Assembly: GCA_002404055.1 (NCBI GenBank)
Contig: DHIZ01000333.1
Coordinates: 11,773 to 30,734 of the forward strand
Origin: Chloroflexi bacterium UBA4733
Lineage (GTDB): Bacteria > Chloroflexota > UBA4733
Length of the DNA: 18,962 bases
Direction: 5' to 3'
The translations under genes were made by a program, and so were the position numbers. This document shows, in pieces, positions 1-7,799 of this stretch; the stretch's first letter is position 1, and every line of letters begins with the position of its first letter. The notes under the pieces are model-generated. The model was not told the origin of the DNA. It was given only the letters and a program-made list of their open reading frames with translations, and made no database searches.

Positions 1-948
1 CTCCAGGCGCAGATGCGCCAGGTGATGGTGCGCCATCGGCGCAGCGAGGTGGCGCTGATGCTGCCGCGCCGTCTCGCCGAGACGCTGCGCGTCGCGCCCC
101 AGCCCGAGGAAGCGGCGCTCTATACAGTGGTCTCGGATCGCGTGCGTGCCAAGGCCCAGGAAGCCTCCAACACCCAGGTGTTCGCCTTGCGCAGCGTGCA
201 ACGCCTGGCAGGCTCCAGTTGGCGTGCCCTAGCCCCCAGCCTGGAGAAGATGGGCTGGCCCGACCTGGCCCAGCGCGCGGCAGCCATGGCAGCCACCAAC
301 AAGGCGCGGACGCTGGTGGAACTGCTCCGGCGTCACCATGCCAAAGGGGAAAAAGTGGTAGTGTTCACGGCCTTCCGCGAGACGCTGAGCTACCTCGCTG
401 AACTGGCAGCCGCCGACGGTCTCCCCGCCGCCGTCTACCATGGCAGCCTGAGCCGGCGGGAGAAGGACGCCGCCATCGCTGCCTTCCGTGGCGACCTGCC
501 GGTCCTCTTGACGACCGAGGCGGCGGGCGAGGGCCGCAACCTGCAGTTTTGCCACGTCATGATCAACTACGACCTGCCCTGGAACCCGATGCAGATCGAG
601 CAACGCCTCGGGCGCATCCACCGCATCGGCCAGGAGCACGACGTCCTGCTCACCAACCTGGTGACCCGCGACACGGTGGAAGACCACATCCTGCGCGTGC
701 TGGAGGCCAAAGTCAACCTGTTCGAACTGGTCATCGGCGAACTGGACATGATCCTGGGCCGCATCGACGACGATTTCGATTTCGAGTCCTTCGTGTTCCA
801 GGCCTACGTGAGCAGCCTGAACGACCAGGAATTCGTGACGCGTTTGGACGACCTGGGCGAGCAGTTGACCCGGTCCCGGCGCGACTACCTGGAGGATCGG
901 GCGCGGGTGGATCAACTGGTACCGGCGCCCGAAGAGGAAAGCGCGTGA
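1..948 (+). CDS. SNF2-family DEAD/DEAH-box helicase, C-terminal part (5' end outside window)
   Basis: The frame is open from base 1, so this is the C-terminal ~315 residues of a larger protein. The first visible residues (QVMVRHRRSEV, then a short LPRR stretch) resemble the end of a SNF2 N-terminal ATPase lobe. The helicase C-terminal lobe follows: motif IV-like VVVFTAFRETL, motif V-like TTEAAGEGRNLQFC, and motif VI QRLGRIHRIGQ with its arginine fingers. The IHRIGQ form and the following LVTRDTVEDHIL are typical of the bacterial RapA/SNF2 group, which uses ATP to translocate on duplex DNA or remodel protein-DNA complexes. Its TGA (946-948) overlaps the GTG start of the next gene, so the two are almost certainly co-translated. 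Walker A and B would lie upstream of the window. The family call is strong; the cellular role (transcription recycling, repair or defence) is not determined. Confidence 0.92.
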   Translation, partial: LQAQMRQVMVRHRRSEVALMLPRRLAETLRVAPQPEEAALYTVVSDRVRAKAQEASNTQVFALRSVQRLAGSSWRALAPSLEKMGWPDLAQRAAAMAATNKARTLVELLRRHHAKGEKVVVFTAFRETLSYLAELAAADGLPAAVYHGSLSRREKDAAIAAFRGDLPVLLTTEAAGEGRNLQFCHVMINYDLPWNPMQIEQRLGRIHRIGQEHDVLLTNLVTRDTVEDHILRVLEAKVNLFELVIGELDMILGRIDDDFDFESFVFQAYVSSLNDQEFVTRLDDLGEQLTRSRRDYLEDRARVDQLVPAPEEESA

Positions 949-2903
949 GCCAGGAAGCAGGGCTGCAGTTCTGGCTGCACTACTCGGCGCGCAACGGCGC
1001 CTTGAGCGAGGATGATGGCGCCAGGGCGCTACTGCTCCTGCCGCCGGCCATGCAGCAGACCTTCCATCTGTCGGAGGAGGTCGCCGTCACCGCCGACCCG
1101 GAAGTGGCGGCGGAGGACGGGGCGCTACTGCTCATTCCCGGCCACCCGCTCCTGGAGCAGGCGGCGGCGCAGGTTCTGGAACGCGGCGACGCCGGTACCG
1201 GTTTCATTCCCTGGCCACGCCGGCCCCGACCGTCGCCGGACGCCTTGCTGCAACACGCGCGCGACCAGTTCCCCGTCGAGCATGGCCGCGTCGATCTTGC
1301 GGGCGAGCCGGAGGGGGTGTACCTGCCGCTCCTCAACATCGGCGCGCTGGTCACCTACACCGTCGACGAGCGCTTCCAGGAGCGCGAGGAGCTCTGGCTG
1401 GATGCCCGCACCGGGTTGCCGGCGGCCGGAGTGGGGCGCCTGGCGGACCTGGCGACGCCCGACACCGGCCACCCGACATTGCTACCGGATATCGGCCTCG
1501 CCCTGAGTGAAGCCCACCGCCAGATTGAGCAGCGCGCCGCCGCCCGCGAGCAGGTGCTGCAGCGCCAGATCCAGGGCGTGGTCCAGGAGGAGGCGGCGCG
1601 CGCCGGCGCCTACTATGAGGGCGTTCTCCAGTCGATTGCCCAGCGGCGTGGCGCTGCCCCGCCGGAGCGGCAAGAGCTGTTCGAGGCCCAGGCGGAGGCG
1701 ACGCAAGCCGAGCGAGGCCGGCGCTTGCAGGAGATTGCGGAAAAGTATCGCCCGCGCCACGAGGTCCGGCCGTTCCGCCTCCATCTCATCCTGGTCCCCG
1801 CCCTGTTGCTCCCGGTGCATGTGCGGCGGGGCGAGCGCCGTTACCCGCTGGCGCTGACATGGCTGTCACAAGGGGATCGGTTTGCTGCAGTGCGCTGCCC
1901 GCACTGCCGGTCGGCGGCCTCGCTCGTCGCCGGGCGGGAGTACCTTGGCTGCAAGGAGTGCCTGGCCGCGCCGGCCCAACCCGCCTCACCATCCCCGGCA
2001 AAAGAGCCGGCGCCGACAGCGAAAACCGCCCCTGCTCCGGTGAAAAAGGTCTCCCCGCCACCGGCGCCCCACGCCAGGGCCGCTTCGGCGCCGAAGCCGG
2101 CACCGCAGCACGCGCCTGCGCCGGTCGCGCCTGCCCCGCCTGTCGAGCGGCCGGAGGATGCGGCCGCCCGCTATCAGCGGGAATGGGAACGAGCGCCCAA
2201 ACTCGGCCAGCAGTTGGCCCAGGAGTTATGGGGTTCGGCCAGCGGCGATATCGCTTTACCGCGCCGGCAGGTCGAACCGCACTCGCCGCTGGCGGCGCTC
2301 TATCGCCTCTACGGCCCCGCCGGGCCGCTCCATGCCGTTGGCCTGCCGCCCGGCCGGGTCCCGCTTCGCCTCAGCATGCTCACGGCCCAACCCGATCGCT
2401 CGTTGAACACCGCTACCTTTGGCGAACTGGCGATCGACGACGATCTGGCGTACCCCTACAGCGTGCGTTGGCGTCTTGGCGGGCGCCACCCGCTGGTCTT
2501 TGAAGTGTTGCCGTTTTCGCGGGTTACCGATGACCGGATACCGTCGATGTCCTACATTCGATCGCTGGCCGCTCCCCACCTCCGGGCCGCGGCGCCGCGC
2601 CCGCAGATCTTGCTGGACCTGGTAGCGGCGGCGGTGTGGAAAGTCGATCTCCCGACGGTCGGCCTGCCCCTGGTCGTGCGCGTCCTGGCTGCCTGGTGGC
2701 GGATTCAGCAGCAGGCGGCGCCACTCGCCTTGCCGCCGCGCGTGCTGGCGGCGGCCCTCGTGAACCTTGTAGGCCAGCGCGCCGGTTACCGGCGCTCCCG
2801 GCCAGACACGGCCGAAGCGTACGGTGTGGAGGCCGCCGCTGTCCAGGCCGCCGCCAGGCAGTTGCAGCCGCTGCTCAACTTGTCGGCGCAGCGAGCCTGG
2901 TAA
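945..2903 (+). CDS. Helicase-partner protein with coiled coil, zinc ribbon and Pro/Ala linker
   Basis: The frame extends far upstream inside the helicase gene, but the sensible start is GTG 945, which overlaps the helicase stop as GTGA and gives 652 residues. Visible architecture: a globular N-terminal region (1-~185); a charged Gln/Glu/Arg-rich, probably coiled-coil segment (~190-275); a short beta-rich stretch; a four-cysteine zinc ribbon (C318-P-H-C321 and C336-K-E-C339); a low-complexity Pro/Ala/Lys linker (~340-400); and a C-terminal domain of ~250 residues that I do not recognise. There is no signal peptide or membrane segment, so it is probably cytoplasmic. Strict coupling to the SNF2 helicase suggests an accessory or substrate-recruiting subunit, with the ribbon contacting nucleic acid or protein. 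That role is inferred from context; no enzymatic motif is visible. Confidence 0.85.
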   Translation: MSQEAGLQFWLHYSARNGALSEDDGARALLLLPPAMQQTFHLSEEVAVTADPEVAAEDGALLLIPGHPLLEQAAAQVLERGDAGTGFIPWPRRPRPSPDALLQHARDQFPVEHGRVDLAGEPEGVYLPLLNIGALVTYTVDERFQEREELWLDARTGLPAAGVGRLADLATPDTGHPTLLPDIGLALSEAHRQIEQRAAAREQVLQRQIQGVVQEEAARAGAYYEGVLQSIAQRRGAAPPERQELFEAQAEATQAERGRRLQEIAEKYRPRHEVRPFRLHLILVPALLLPVHVRRGERRYPLALTWLSQGDRFAAVRCPHCRSAASLVAGREYLGCKECLAAPAQPASPSPAKEPAPTAKTAPAPVKKVSPPPAPHARAASAPKPAPQHAPAPVAPAPPVERPEDAAARYQREWERAPKLGQQLAQELWGSASGDIALPRRQVEPHSPLAALYRLYGPAGPLHAVGLPPGRVPLRLSMLTAQPDRSLNTATFGELAIDDDLAYPYSVRWRLGGRHPLVFEVLPFSRVTDDRIPSMSYIRSLAAPHLRAAAPRPQILLDLVAAAVWKVDLPTVGLPLVVRVLAAWWRIQQQAAPLALPPRVLAAALVNLVGQRAGYRRSRPDTAEAYGVEAAAVQAAARQLQPLLNLSAQRAW

Positions 2904-2909
2904 GAAGTT

Positions 2910-3017
2910 CCCGGCGACTGAAGTCGCGGTCTACAAGATGCAAAGTCCGCCTGCGCGGACTCCTTGAGCCGCCGAAGGGCGGCTTGGCAGAGTTAGCCCG
3001 CGACTTTAGTCGCCGGG
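2910..3017. repeat. 108-bp palindromic element with two internal hairpins
   Basis: The outer arms 2910-2929 and 2998-3017 are 20-bp inverted repeats with one mismatch (CCCGGCGACTGAAGTCGCGG on the left). Inside are two perfect 7-bp hairpins: AGTCCGC/GCGGACT at 2944-2961 with loop CTGC, and AGCCGCC/GGCGGCT at 2967-2984 with loop GAAG. The whole folds as a three-way, cloverleaf-like structure on either strand. It begins 7 bp after the helicase partner stop and ends 55 bp before the peptidase stop, so it sits between convergent genes. It has no coding capacity. This organisation is typical of REP/MITE-like intergenic repeats and could also act as a bidirectional terminator. No second copy is visible in the window. 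Confidence 0.8.
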
Positions 3018-3072
3018 CGGGCGGAGCCTCCGGTCGCGTCCTCCTGCCGAATCCTTCGCCCAAATCGGTGGC

Positions 3073-5064
3073 TCAGCGCGGGCCGCCGGGGATCCAGCGC
3101 TCCAGCCAGGCGGTGGCGCGCCGGGTCACGTCCAGCATCAGGCGCGGTTCGCCGATGCCGTGGCCCTGGCGGGGGTAAATCACCAGTTCTACGGGTACGC
3201 CTTGTCGCTTGAGCGCGTTGTAGAACTCGCGGCCTTGCCCCAGCGGGACGCGCACATCGTCGGCGCCGTGTTGGATCAAGGCAGGCGTGGTGACGCCTTT
3301 GACGTGGTGCAGCGGGCTCTGGCGCTCGTAGGCGCCGTGGTCATCCCAGGACTCGGCGCCGAAGTAATCGGGGATGAAACCGGGGATATCGCTGGCGCCG
3401 TTGAAGCTGACCGGGTCGGTGACGGGCGCGCCGATGCAGGCAGCCTGGAAGCGGCGGGTCTGGGTGATGATCCAGCTTGTCATAAAGCCGCCGTAGCTCC
3501 AACCGGCCACGCCGAGGCGATCCGGGTCAGCCAGCCCTTGCGCGATGAGATGGTCGACGCCGGCCATGAGGTCGCGGTAGTCGCCGCCGCCCCAATCGCC
3601 CTGGTTGGCGTGACGGAACGCCTTGCCGTAGCCGCCGGAACCACGCGGGTTGGCGCGCAGGATGGCGTAGCCGCGCTCGGCCAGCCCCAGCGCATCCACC
3701 TGACCGCCCGGCGACCCCAGGAAGGTGCGCCCGAAAACGCCCGCCGGGCCGCCGTGGACGTGGAGGATCAGCGGGTAGCGCCGTCCCGGCTCATAATCGA
3801 GCGGGTAAATGAGGATGCCTTCAATCTGCATGCCATCGGGGGCTTGCCAACGGATGACCTCAGCGCGCGGCATGGTGGTCTGCGGCCAGTCCGCCGGCAA
3901 CGGCGGCTGAGCAACCTTCGCGGTCTCGCCGCTGCCGGCGTCGAGCAGGTAGACCGCCTGCGCCTGATGCAGGTCCTGGCCGATGAATGCGAGTTGGCCC
4001 TGGCGGTTGGCGGCTGCGGCCGACAGGTGCAGCGCGACACCGCTGAGCGACCGGGCCGGAGAACCATCGCACGGCGCCGTCAGGATCTGGCTCGCCGTGC
4101 CGCTGGCCTCCAGGACATACACTGCCAGGCCATCGGCGGCCCAGCCCAGCAGGTGGGGGCGACTGTCCGGCGTCGTGGCGAGGGAGGTCACGGGGCGCCG
4201 GTCAGGGTCGGCTCCTTCTCTAGAGCGTGGATACAGGGCGACCTGGGCGGCGCCGGCCCAGCGAGGCGGTTGCTCTGCTGTCGCGCAGGCCAGCCAACTG
4301 CCGTCCGGCGAGAAGCTCGGGCATGCACCGTCGACTGCGACGTGCGCAACGTCGGTTGGCGAGTCCGCGCTGTCGTTGGTGGGAATGATGGCCAGCCGCG
4401 TCTCCGGCCAGGTGTCGGCATCCGGCGTTGGCTGGTGGGTGAAGGCGATCAGCGCGCCGTCCGGCGACCAGTCAAAATCCATGACATGCAACCGCCCGCG
4501 CGTGAGTTGTGTCGCTTCCGGCACCGTGCGCGGTCCGATAGCAAATGGCGCAGTGAAGAGCTGCGTGAAGTCGAAATCGACCCCGAACTGTTTGGCGTCG
4601 TCCCTGGCCTTCTGCTGCTTCTCTTTTTCCTCGCTCGGCGGCTCCTTCATCTGGAAGGCAAGGCGTGTCCCGTCGGGAGACCAGCGCAGCCCTGTCACAT
4701 CCGTTTTTTCATAGCGAGTGAGCGGCCAGGCTTCACCGCCGGCCATGCGCAGGACATAGATATTGCTCTTGCCCGAGCGTTTACTCAGGAAGGCGATATA
4801 CCGGCCATCGGGCGACCAGGCCGGATTGCTGTCGCTGCTGTCGCCGTAGGTCAGTTGTACCGGTTCGCCGCCATCGCGGGCAGCCAGGTAGAGGTGGGTG
4901 AGAAACTCGCTCTTCTCAGCCGTCAGGAGCGGCTCGCGCACCGTGTACACGACGTGGCGGCCATCCGGCGATGGCGTCACTTCCGGAATAACCGGGTAAG
5001 CGAGGCGCGGCTCGAGCAGCCAGCGCTTCGTGGGCATTACGGGAGTAGCGGTCTCTTCGGGCAT
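3073..5064 (-). CDS. S9 family serine peptidase (prolyl oligopeptidase / acylaminoacyl-peptidase type)
   Basis: A 663-residue protein, the usual size for this family. The N-terminal half is a beta-propeller with PD40-type repeats (WSPDGRYIAFLSKRS, WSPDGTRLAFQMKEP, WSPDGALIAF, FSPDGSWLACA). The C-terminal half is an alpha/beta-hydrolase domain with oxyanion-side motif HVHGGPAG, nucleophile elbow GWSYGGFM (Ser523), QHGADDVRVP (Asp603) and QGHGIGEP (His635), so the triad is complete. Such enzymes trim short peptides or remove N-acylated residues. No signal peptide is seen, suggesting a cytoplasmic enzyme. The ATG at 5064 is chosen because upstream in-frame codons offer no good start; its AGGAG is rather distant (13 nt), and a second Met nine residues later, just before KRWLLEPR, is possible. 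A decayed relative of its 5' end lies at 7800-8063. Confidence 0.93.
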   Translation of the reverse strand: MPEETATPVMPTKRWLLEPRLAYPVIPEVTPSPDGRHVVYTVREPLLTAEKSEFLTHLYLAARDGGEPVQLTYGDSSDSNPAWSPDGRYIAFLSKRSGKSNIYVLRMAGGEAWPLTRYEKTDVTGLRWSPDGTRLAFQMKEPPSEEKEKQQKARDDAKQFGVDFDFTQLFTAPFAIGPRTVPEATQLTRGRLHVMDFDWSPDGALIAFTHQPTPDADTWPETRLAIIPTNDSADSPTDVAHVAVDGACPSFSPDGSWLACATAEQPPRWAGAAQVALYPRSREGADPDRRPVTSLATTPDSRPHLLGWAADGLAVYVLEASGTASQILTAPCDGSPARSLSGVALHLSAAAANRQGQLAFIGQDLHQAQAVYLLDAGSGETAKVAQPPLPADWPQTTMPRAEVIRWQAPDGMQIEGILIYPLDYEPGRRYPLILHVHGGPAGVFGRTFLGSPGGQVDALGLAERGYAILRANPRGSGGYGKAFRHANQGDWGGGDYRDLMAGVDHLIAQGLADPDRLGVAGWSYGGFMTSWIITQTRRFQAACIGAPVTDPVSFNGASDIPGFIPDYFGAESWDDHGAYERQSPLHHVKGVTTPALIQHGADDVRVPLGQGREFYNALKRQGVPVELVIYPRQGHGIGEPRLMLDVTRRATAWLERWIPGGPR

Positions 5065-5117
5065 GGGCGGTGTCCATCTCCTGACGATGCGGCCGTATTG
5101 GCAACGCGGCAGGTCGG

Positions 5118-5126
5118 ATAGTAGCA
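5118..5126 (-). promoter_or_regulatory. Possible extended -10 promoter of the S9 peptidase gene
   Basis: On the minus strand the sequence reads TGCTACTAT, an extended -10 (TGn plus a hexamer close to TATAAT). It would place transcription start about 45 nt upstream of the ATG at 5064. The only -35-like hexamer nearby (TTGCAC) has an over-long 21-bp spacer. The corresponding site in the decayed copy (near 8100) reads TGCTACCAC and has lost the match. The rest of the 271-bp divergent spacer (5065-5335) holds nothing else I can support. Confidence 0.35.
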
Positions 5127-5335
5127 CCTGCCGTCGAGCGTGGGGTGCAAGACGTGAAGGACGGCCGCGCGTGGGCGACACCGACGGCCGGCCCATAAGA
5201 GCAAAGAACGTCCACGCATGAGTACCATAGGGAATAGGGATCCAGTGCTGATCTGAGGCGGGCGATCTCGCTCCGGCGAAAGGAGAGACGCCTGCCCGTG
5301 AACAGCAAGGAACTGTCGAGTGGAAAGGAAGCACG

Positions 5336-6379
5336 GTGGCGAAGCTGAGGGTTGGCATCATTGGCGCCGGAGGCATGGGGAAGGTGCATGCAGCTTCCTA
5401 CCGGAAGGCGCCGGATGTCGAGATAGCAGGAGTGGCGGAGATTGACCGGGCGCGCGGCGAAGCCTTCGCGGCCGAGTTCGGCACGCAGCACGTGACCGAC
5501 TACCAGGAACTGCTCGACCGCGTCGACGCGGTGAGCGTCTGCCTGCCGCATACGCTGCATCGGGCCGCCTGCGAAGCGGCGGCCCGCGCCGGCAAGCACA
5601 TTCTGTGCGAGAAACCGCTGGCGACGACCCTTGCCGACTGCACCGCCATTGTTGACGCGGCCCGCGCCGCCGGCGTGCTCCTGATGACGGGCCAGACGCA
5701 CCGCTTCATGCAAGAGAACATGCAGGTGAAAGCGCTGCTGGACGGGGACGCCATCGGCGACCTCGTCATGGCCCAGGACACGATTCTGGCCACGGCGCCA
5801 ACCGCAGGACTCGGCTGGCGTGGCACGCTTGCCCTGGCCGGCGGGGGCGTCTTCCTGGACAACGGCGTCCACGCCGTCGATCGACTGCGCTGGTGGCTGG
5901 GCGCCGAGGTGGCCTGGGTCGCCGCCCGCGTCACCAACCGCCTGCACGTCTCGGAGGGCGAAGATACGGGGCAGGCGCTCCTCACCTACACCAACGGCGC
6001 CCAGGCCACGATCACACAGAGCCGCGCCATCGCCCGTCCCGCCTCGACGAGCGTGACCGACATTATCGGTACGCGCGGCGTCATCCGCGTCCACTCCTGG
6101 GGGGACGTCCAGATCGCGCGAGCCGACGCGACGGCCTGGGAAGAGGTACCCGTGGCCCGCACACGCAGCGGCCATGAGGGAGAGATTGCCGAGTTCGTCG
6201 CCGCGATCCGCGAAGCCCGCCCGCCGGCAGTCACAGGGGAGGATGGCGCCATCGCCGTGGAGACCGTGCTCGCCATCTATCAGGCTTCCGCCAGCGGCGC
6301 CGTCGTGTCGCTGCCGTTGCCACCCTCCTTAGACATGGTTCAATCGCACTTTACAATGTGGCGACTCTCTAACGCATAA
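5336..6379 (+). CDS. Gfo/Idh/MocA family NAD(P)-dependent oxidoreductase
   Basis: A 347-residue protein with GTG start, preceded at 5 nt by GGAA within AAAGGAAG. The N-terminal Rossmann fold shows GIIGAGGMGKVHAASY (residues 7-22). The family signature CEKPLA is at 91-96 with catalytic Lys93, and the second active-site motif GGGVFLDNGVHAVD (169-182) supplies Asp175 and His179, so the Lys/Asp/His set is complete. Such enzymes oxidise or reduce hydroxyls of sugars, inositols or sugar acids in the cytoplasm. It is divergent from the peptidase and has no obvious operon partner; the sequence immediately downstream is debris. The last ~17 residues (after SLPLPPS) extend past the point where family members usually end and may be read-through into foreign sequence. 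Substrate unknown. Confidence 0.92.
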   Translation: MAKLRVGIIGAGGMGKVHAASYRKAPDVEIAGVAEIDRARGEAFAAEFGTQHVTDYQELLDRVDAVSVCLPHTLHRAACEAAARAGKHILCEKPLATTLADCTAIVDAARAAGVLLMTGQTHRFMQENMQVKALLDGDAIGDLVMAQDTILATAPTAGLGWRGTLALAGGGVFLDNGVHAVDRLRWWLGAEVAWVAARVTNRLHVSEGEDTGQALLTYTNGAQATITQSRAIARPASTSVTDIIGTRGVIRVHSWGDVQIARADATAWEEVPVARTRSGHEGEIAEFVAAIREARPPAVTGEDGAIAVETVLAIYQASASGAVVSLPLPPSLDMVQSHFTMWRLSNA

Positions 6380-6454
6380 TCCCTCTGGTGGTGACGAGTG
6401 TGGACCGTTCAGACTGTCAAGCCGGCCCCCTCTGGAGCCTGAACCATGTCTTAG

Positions 6455-6943
6455 TGGGCGGGCCGGCAGGGAGCGCCTTGCCGGCCCGGCGCCACGCCCT
6501 TCAACTGGACCTGGCACACGCTGCCGAAAGGGCCGCAGGGCCAGCAGCACTTCAGCCAGGGGCATCTCTGGTCGATCGCCAAGACGAACAGTCATCCAGA
6601 CGATGCCTGGGTGCTGGCAGAGTGGACCGGCGGGCTGCAAGGCTGGAAGGAATGGACGGCTGTCGGCAAGGGCCAGCCCCTGCCCATGAAGGACCAGACG
6701 CTGTGGGCGGAGTACTTGAGCTTCTTGCCGAAAGATCAGGCGGTTCAGTTCCGCGACTTCATGATCAATACCTTGTACGGCCAGCTCGCCGTCAACTTTG
6801 AGTATTGGCCCACCTATGGGCAATGTTCGAAAGTGATGGGCACGGCGCTGGGCGAGATCTACGGCAAGCAACCCGGCTCGGTGAAGACCGCCATGACGAA
6901 TGCGACGCAGCAGATGAGTGCGATCCTGGCCGGTGCCACATAA
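6455..6943 (+). pseudogene. ABC transporter solute-binding protein, C-terminal fragment
   Basis: An open stretch preceded by an in-frame TAG (6452-6454). From about 6491 it reads like the C-terminal third of a family 1 sugar-binding lipoprotein: FNWTWHTLPKGPQGQ, then the family hallmark SIAKTNSHPDDAW, followed by ~110 helical residues ending in QMSAILAGAT and TAA at 6941-6943. The signal peptide, lipobox and N-terminal lobe are missing and no start with a ribosome binding site precedes it. It is therefore a truncated remnant. It is not a copy of the intact binding protein at 13481-14968; the two resemble each other only at family level. An internal ATG at 6611 or nearby could give a small product, but this is unlikely to be functional. 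Confidence 0.8.
6459..6488. repeat. 10-bp perfect hairpin at the truncation point of a gene fragment
   Basis: CGGGCCGGCA (6459-6468) and TGCCGGCCCG (6479-6488) form a perfect 10-bp stem with a 10-nt loop. No T-tract follows, so it is not a classical terminator. It sits exactly where recognisable solute-binding-protein sequence begins, suggesting it marks or promoted the deletion joint. It could also end transcription of the upstream oxidoreductase gene. Confidence 0.55.
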
Positions 6944-6977
6944 GGACGCCAACGGCATGCATGCCGAGAGGAGACCG

Positions 6978-7613
6978 ATGACCATCGACACCGACCCCAT
7001 TGCTGAGATCGAAGCCGTTGCGGCCGAAGTCAGCACGTTGCTACCGCACACCTTTAGCATCGTCACGACGCTTGCGGATGGAAGCACGATTCCTGCAGAG
7101 GCGCTCAGTGAGGACCACACCATCGGCCTCTACCGGACGGCCATCCCACGCAAAATGCGAGAGAGTTTGGATGGCTTTAAGGAAGTGGACATCGCCGATT
7201 TTCTGCCGCAGCACGTTATCGAGGTGACGCGCACCGGCAGCAAAGCTGATTGGTTCCTGGAGTGGCCGTCGCTGCGCAACGTCCGCTTCCAGACGGATCG
7301 GCTTCAGTATATTGAGGAGGGCTGGTGGGCGGTCACCAGCGAAGTCAAGTACCCAGCGGCCACCGTGCTGGCCGTCATGCACGTGATCAAGCGACGGTAT
7401 GGCGCAGCGCGGATTTGCCTCAACGCGGAACTGCCGATGCCGCTTTGGATTAGATCGGTGCCGCTCAGGCAAGCGGCGGTCGGCGTCGAAGTCGCGATTC
7501 AGGCGCGCGACGAGGAGCGCACGCTGTCCACCAACATCCACAGCGAATGCAGCCTCGAAGCCGCGCGGACGTACGCTCGCGCCGTCCGCAACTACTATCG
7601 GGCGGCAGAATAA
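6978..7613 (+). CDS. Hypothetical protein (211 residues)
   Basis: ATG 6978 follows a good ribosome binding site (GAGAGGAG, about 5 nt upstream). The reading frame is intact and codon use looks coding, though the G+C content appears lower than in neighbouring genes. The protein is soluble, acidic at the N-terminus, rich in aromatic residues in the middle (DWFLEWPSLRNV, EEGWWAV), with no signal peptide, membrane helix or motif I recognise. It lies 34 nt after the solute-binding-protein fragment and just before a structured, possibly intron-derived stretch, so it sits alone within debris and may be horizontally acquired cargo. I cannot assign a function. Confidence 0.7.
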   Translation: MTIDTDPIAEIEAVAAEVSTLLPHTFSIVTTLADGSTIPAEALSEDHTIGLYRTAIPRKMRESLDGFKEVDIADFLPQHVIEVTRTGSKADWFLEWPSLRNVRFQTDRLQYIEEGWWAVTSEVKYPAATVLAVMHVIKRRYGAARICLNAELPMPLWIRSVPLRQAAVGVEVAIQARDEERTLSTNIHSECSLEAARTYARAVRNYYRAAE

Positions 7614-7635
7614 GCGCCGTTCCGCACAACAGTGG

Positions 7636-7790
7636 GTGCGACGCGTGCCAGGCGGCAGGTGTAAAATCCGATCATGAACTGGACAGTTTGGGAGGGTATG
7701 CCGGGATAAAACTGGTACAGCAGGCAGCTGCCGTGGTAGCACCCAATCGAAAGATTGGGAGGAAGGATGTTACGGCAGGGGTTCGACCGC
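7636..7790 (+). other. Structured segment, possibly the 5' part of a group II intron
   Basis: This stretch begins with GTGCGAC, matching the GUGYG 5' consensus of group II introns, soon followed by TGTAAAATCC, reminiscent of their early domain I. At 7728-7778 there is a nested stem: CTGCCGT (7728-7734) pairs perfectly with ACGGCAG (7772-7778), extendable by G-U pairs, and encloses a perfect 7-bp hairpin CCCAATC/GATTGGG (7742-7759) capped by a GAAA tetraloop. GNRA-capped helices of this kind are common in domain I. No reverse transcriptase or domain V/VI is present, so at most it is a 5' fragment. An unrelated structured RNA or chance are alternatives. Confidence 0.35.
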
Positions 7791-7799
7791 GGGGGCGCA

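Noticed and set aside
549..944. Upstream extension of the helicase-partner frame inside the helicase gene
   Set aside because: The extension is Arg/Pro-rich out-of-frame translation of conserved helicase motifs; GTG 945 overlapping the helicase stop is the better start.
3160..5121. A 653-codon open frame on the plus strand, opposite the S9 peptidase
   Set aside because: It is the antisense shadow of a GC-rich gene with complete catalytic motifs on the other strand; its translation is low-complexity, Arg/Ala/Gly/Val-rich with no family resemblance.
4916..6175. A 419-codon minus-strand frame covering the peptidase start and the oxidoreductase gene
   Set aside because: It crosses a promoter region and is antisense to a clear dehydrogenase; no recognisable protein features.
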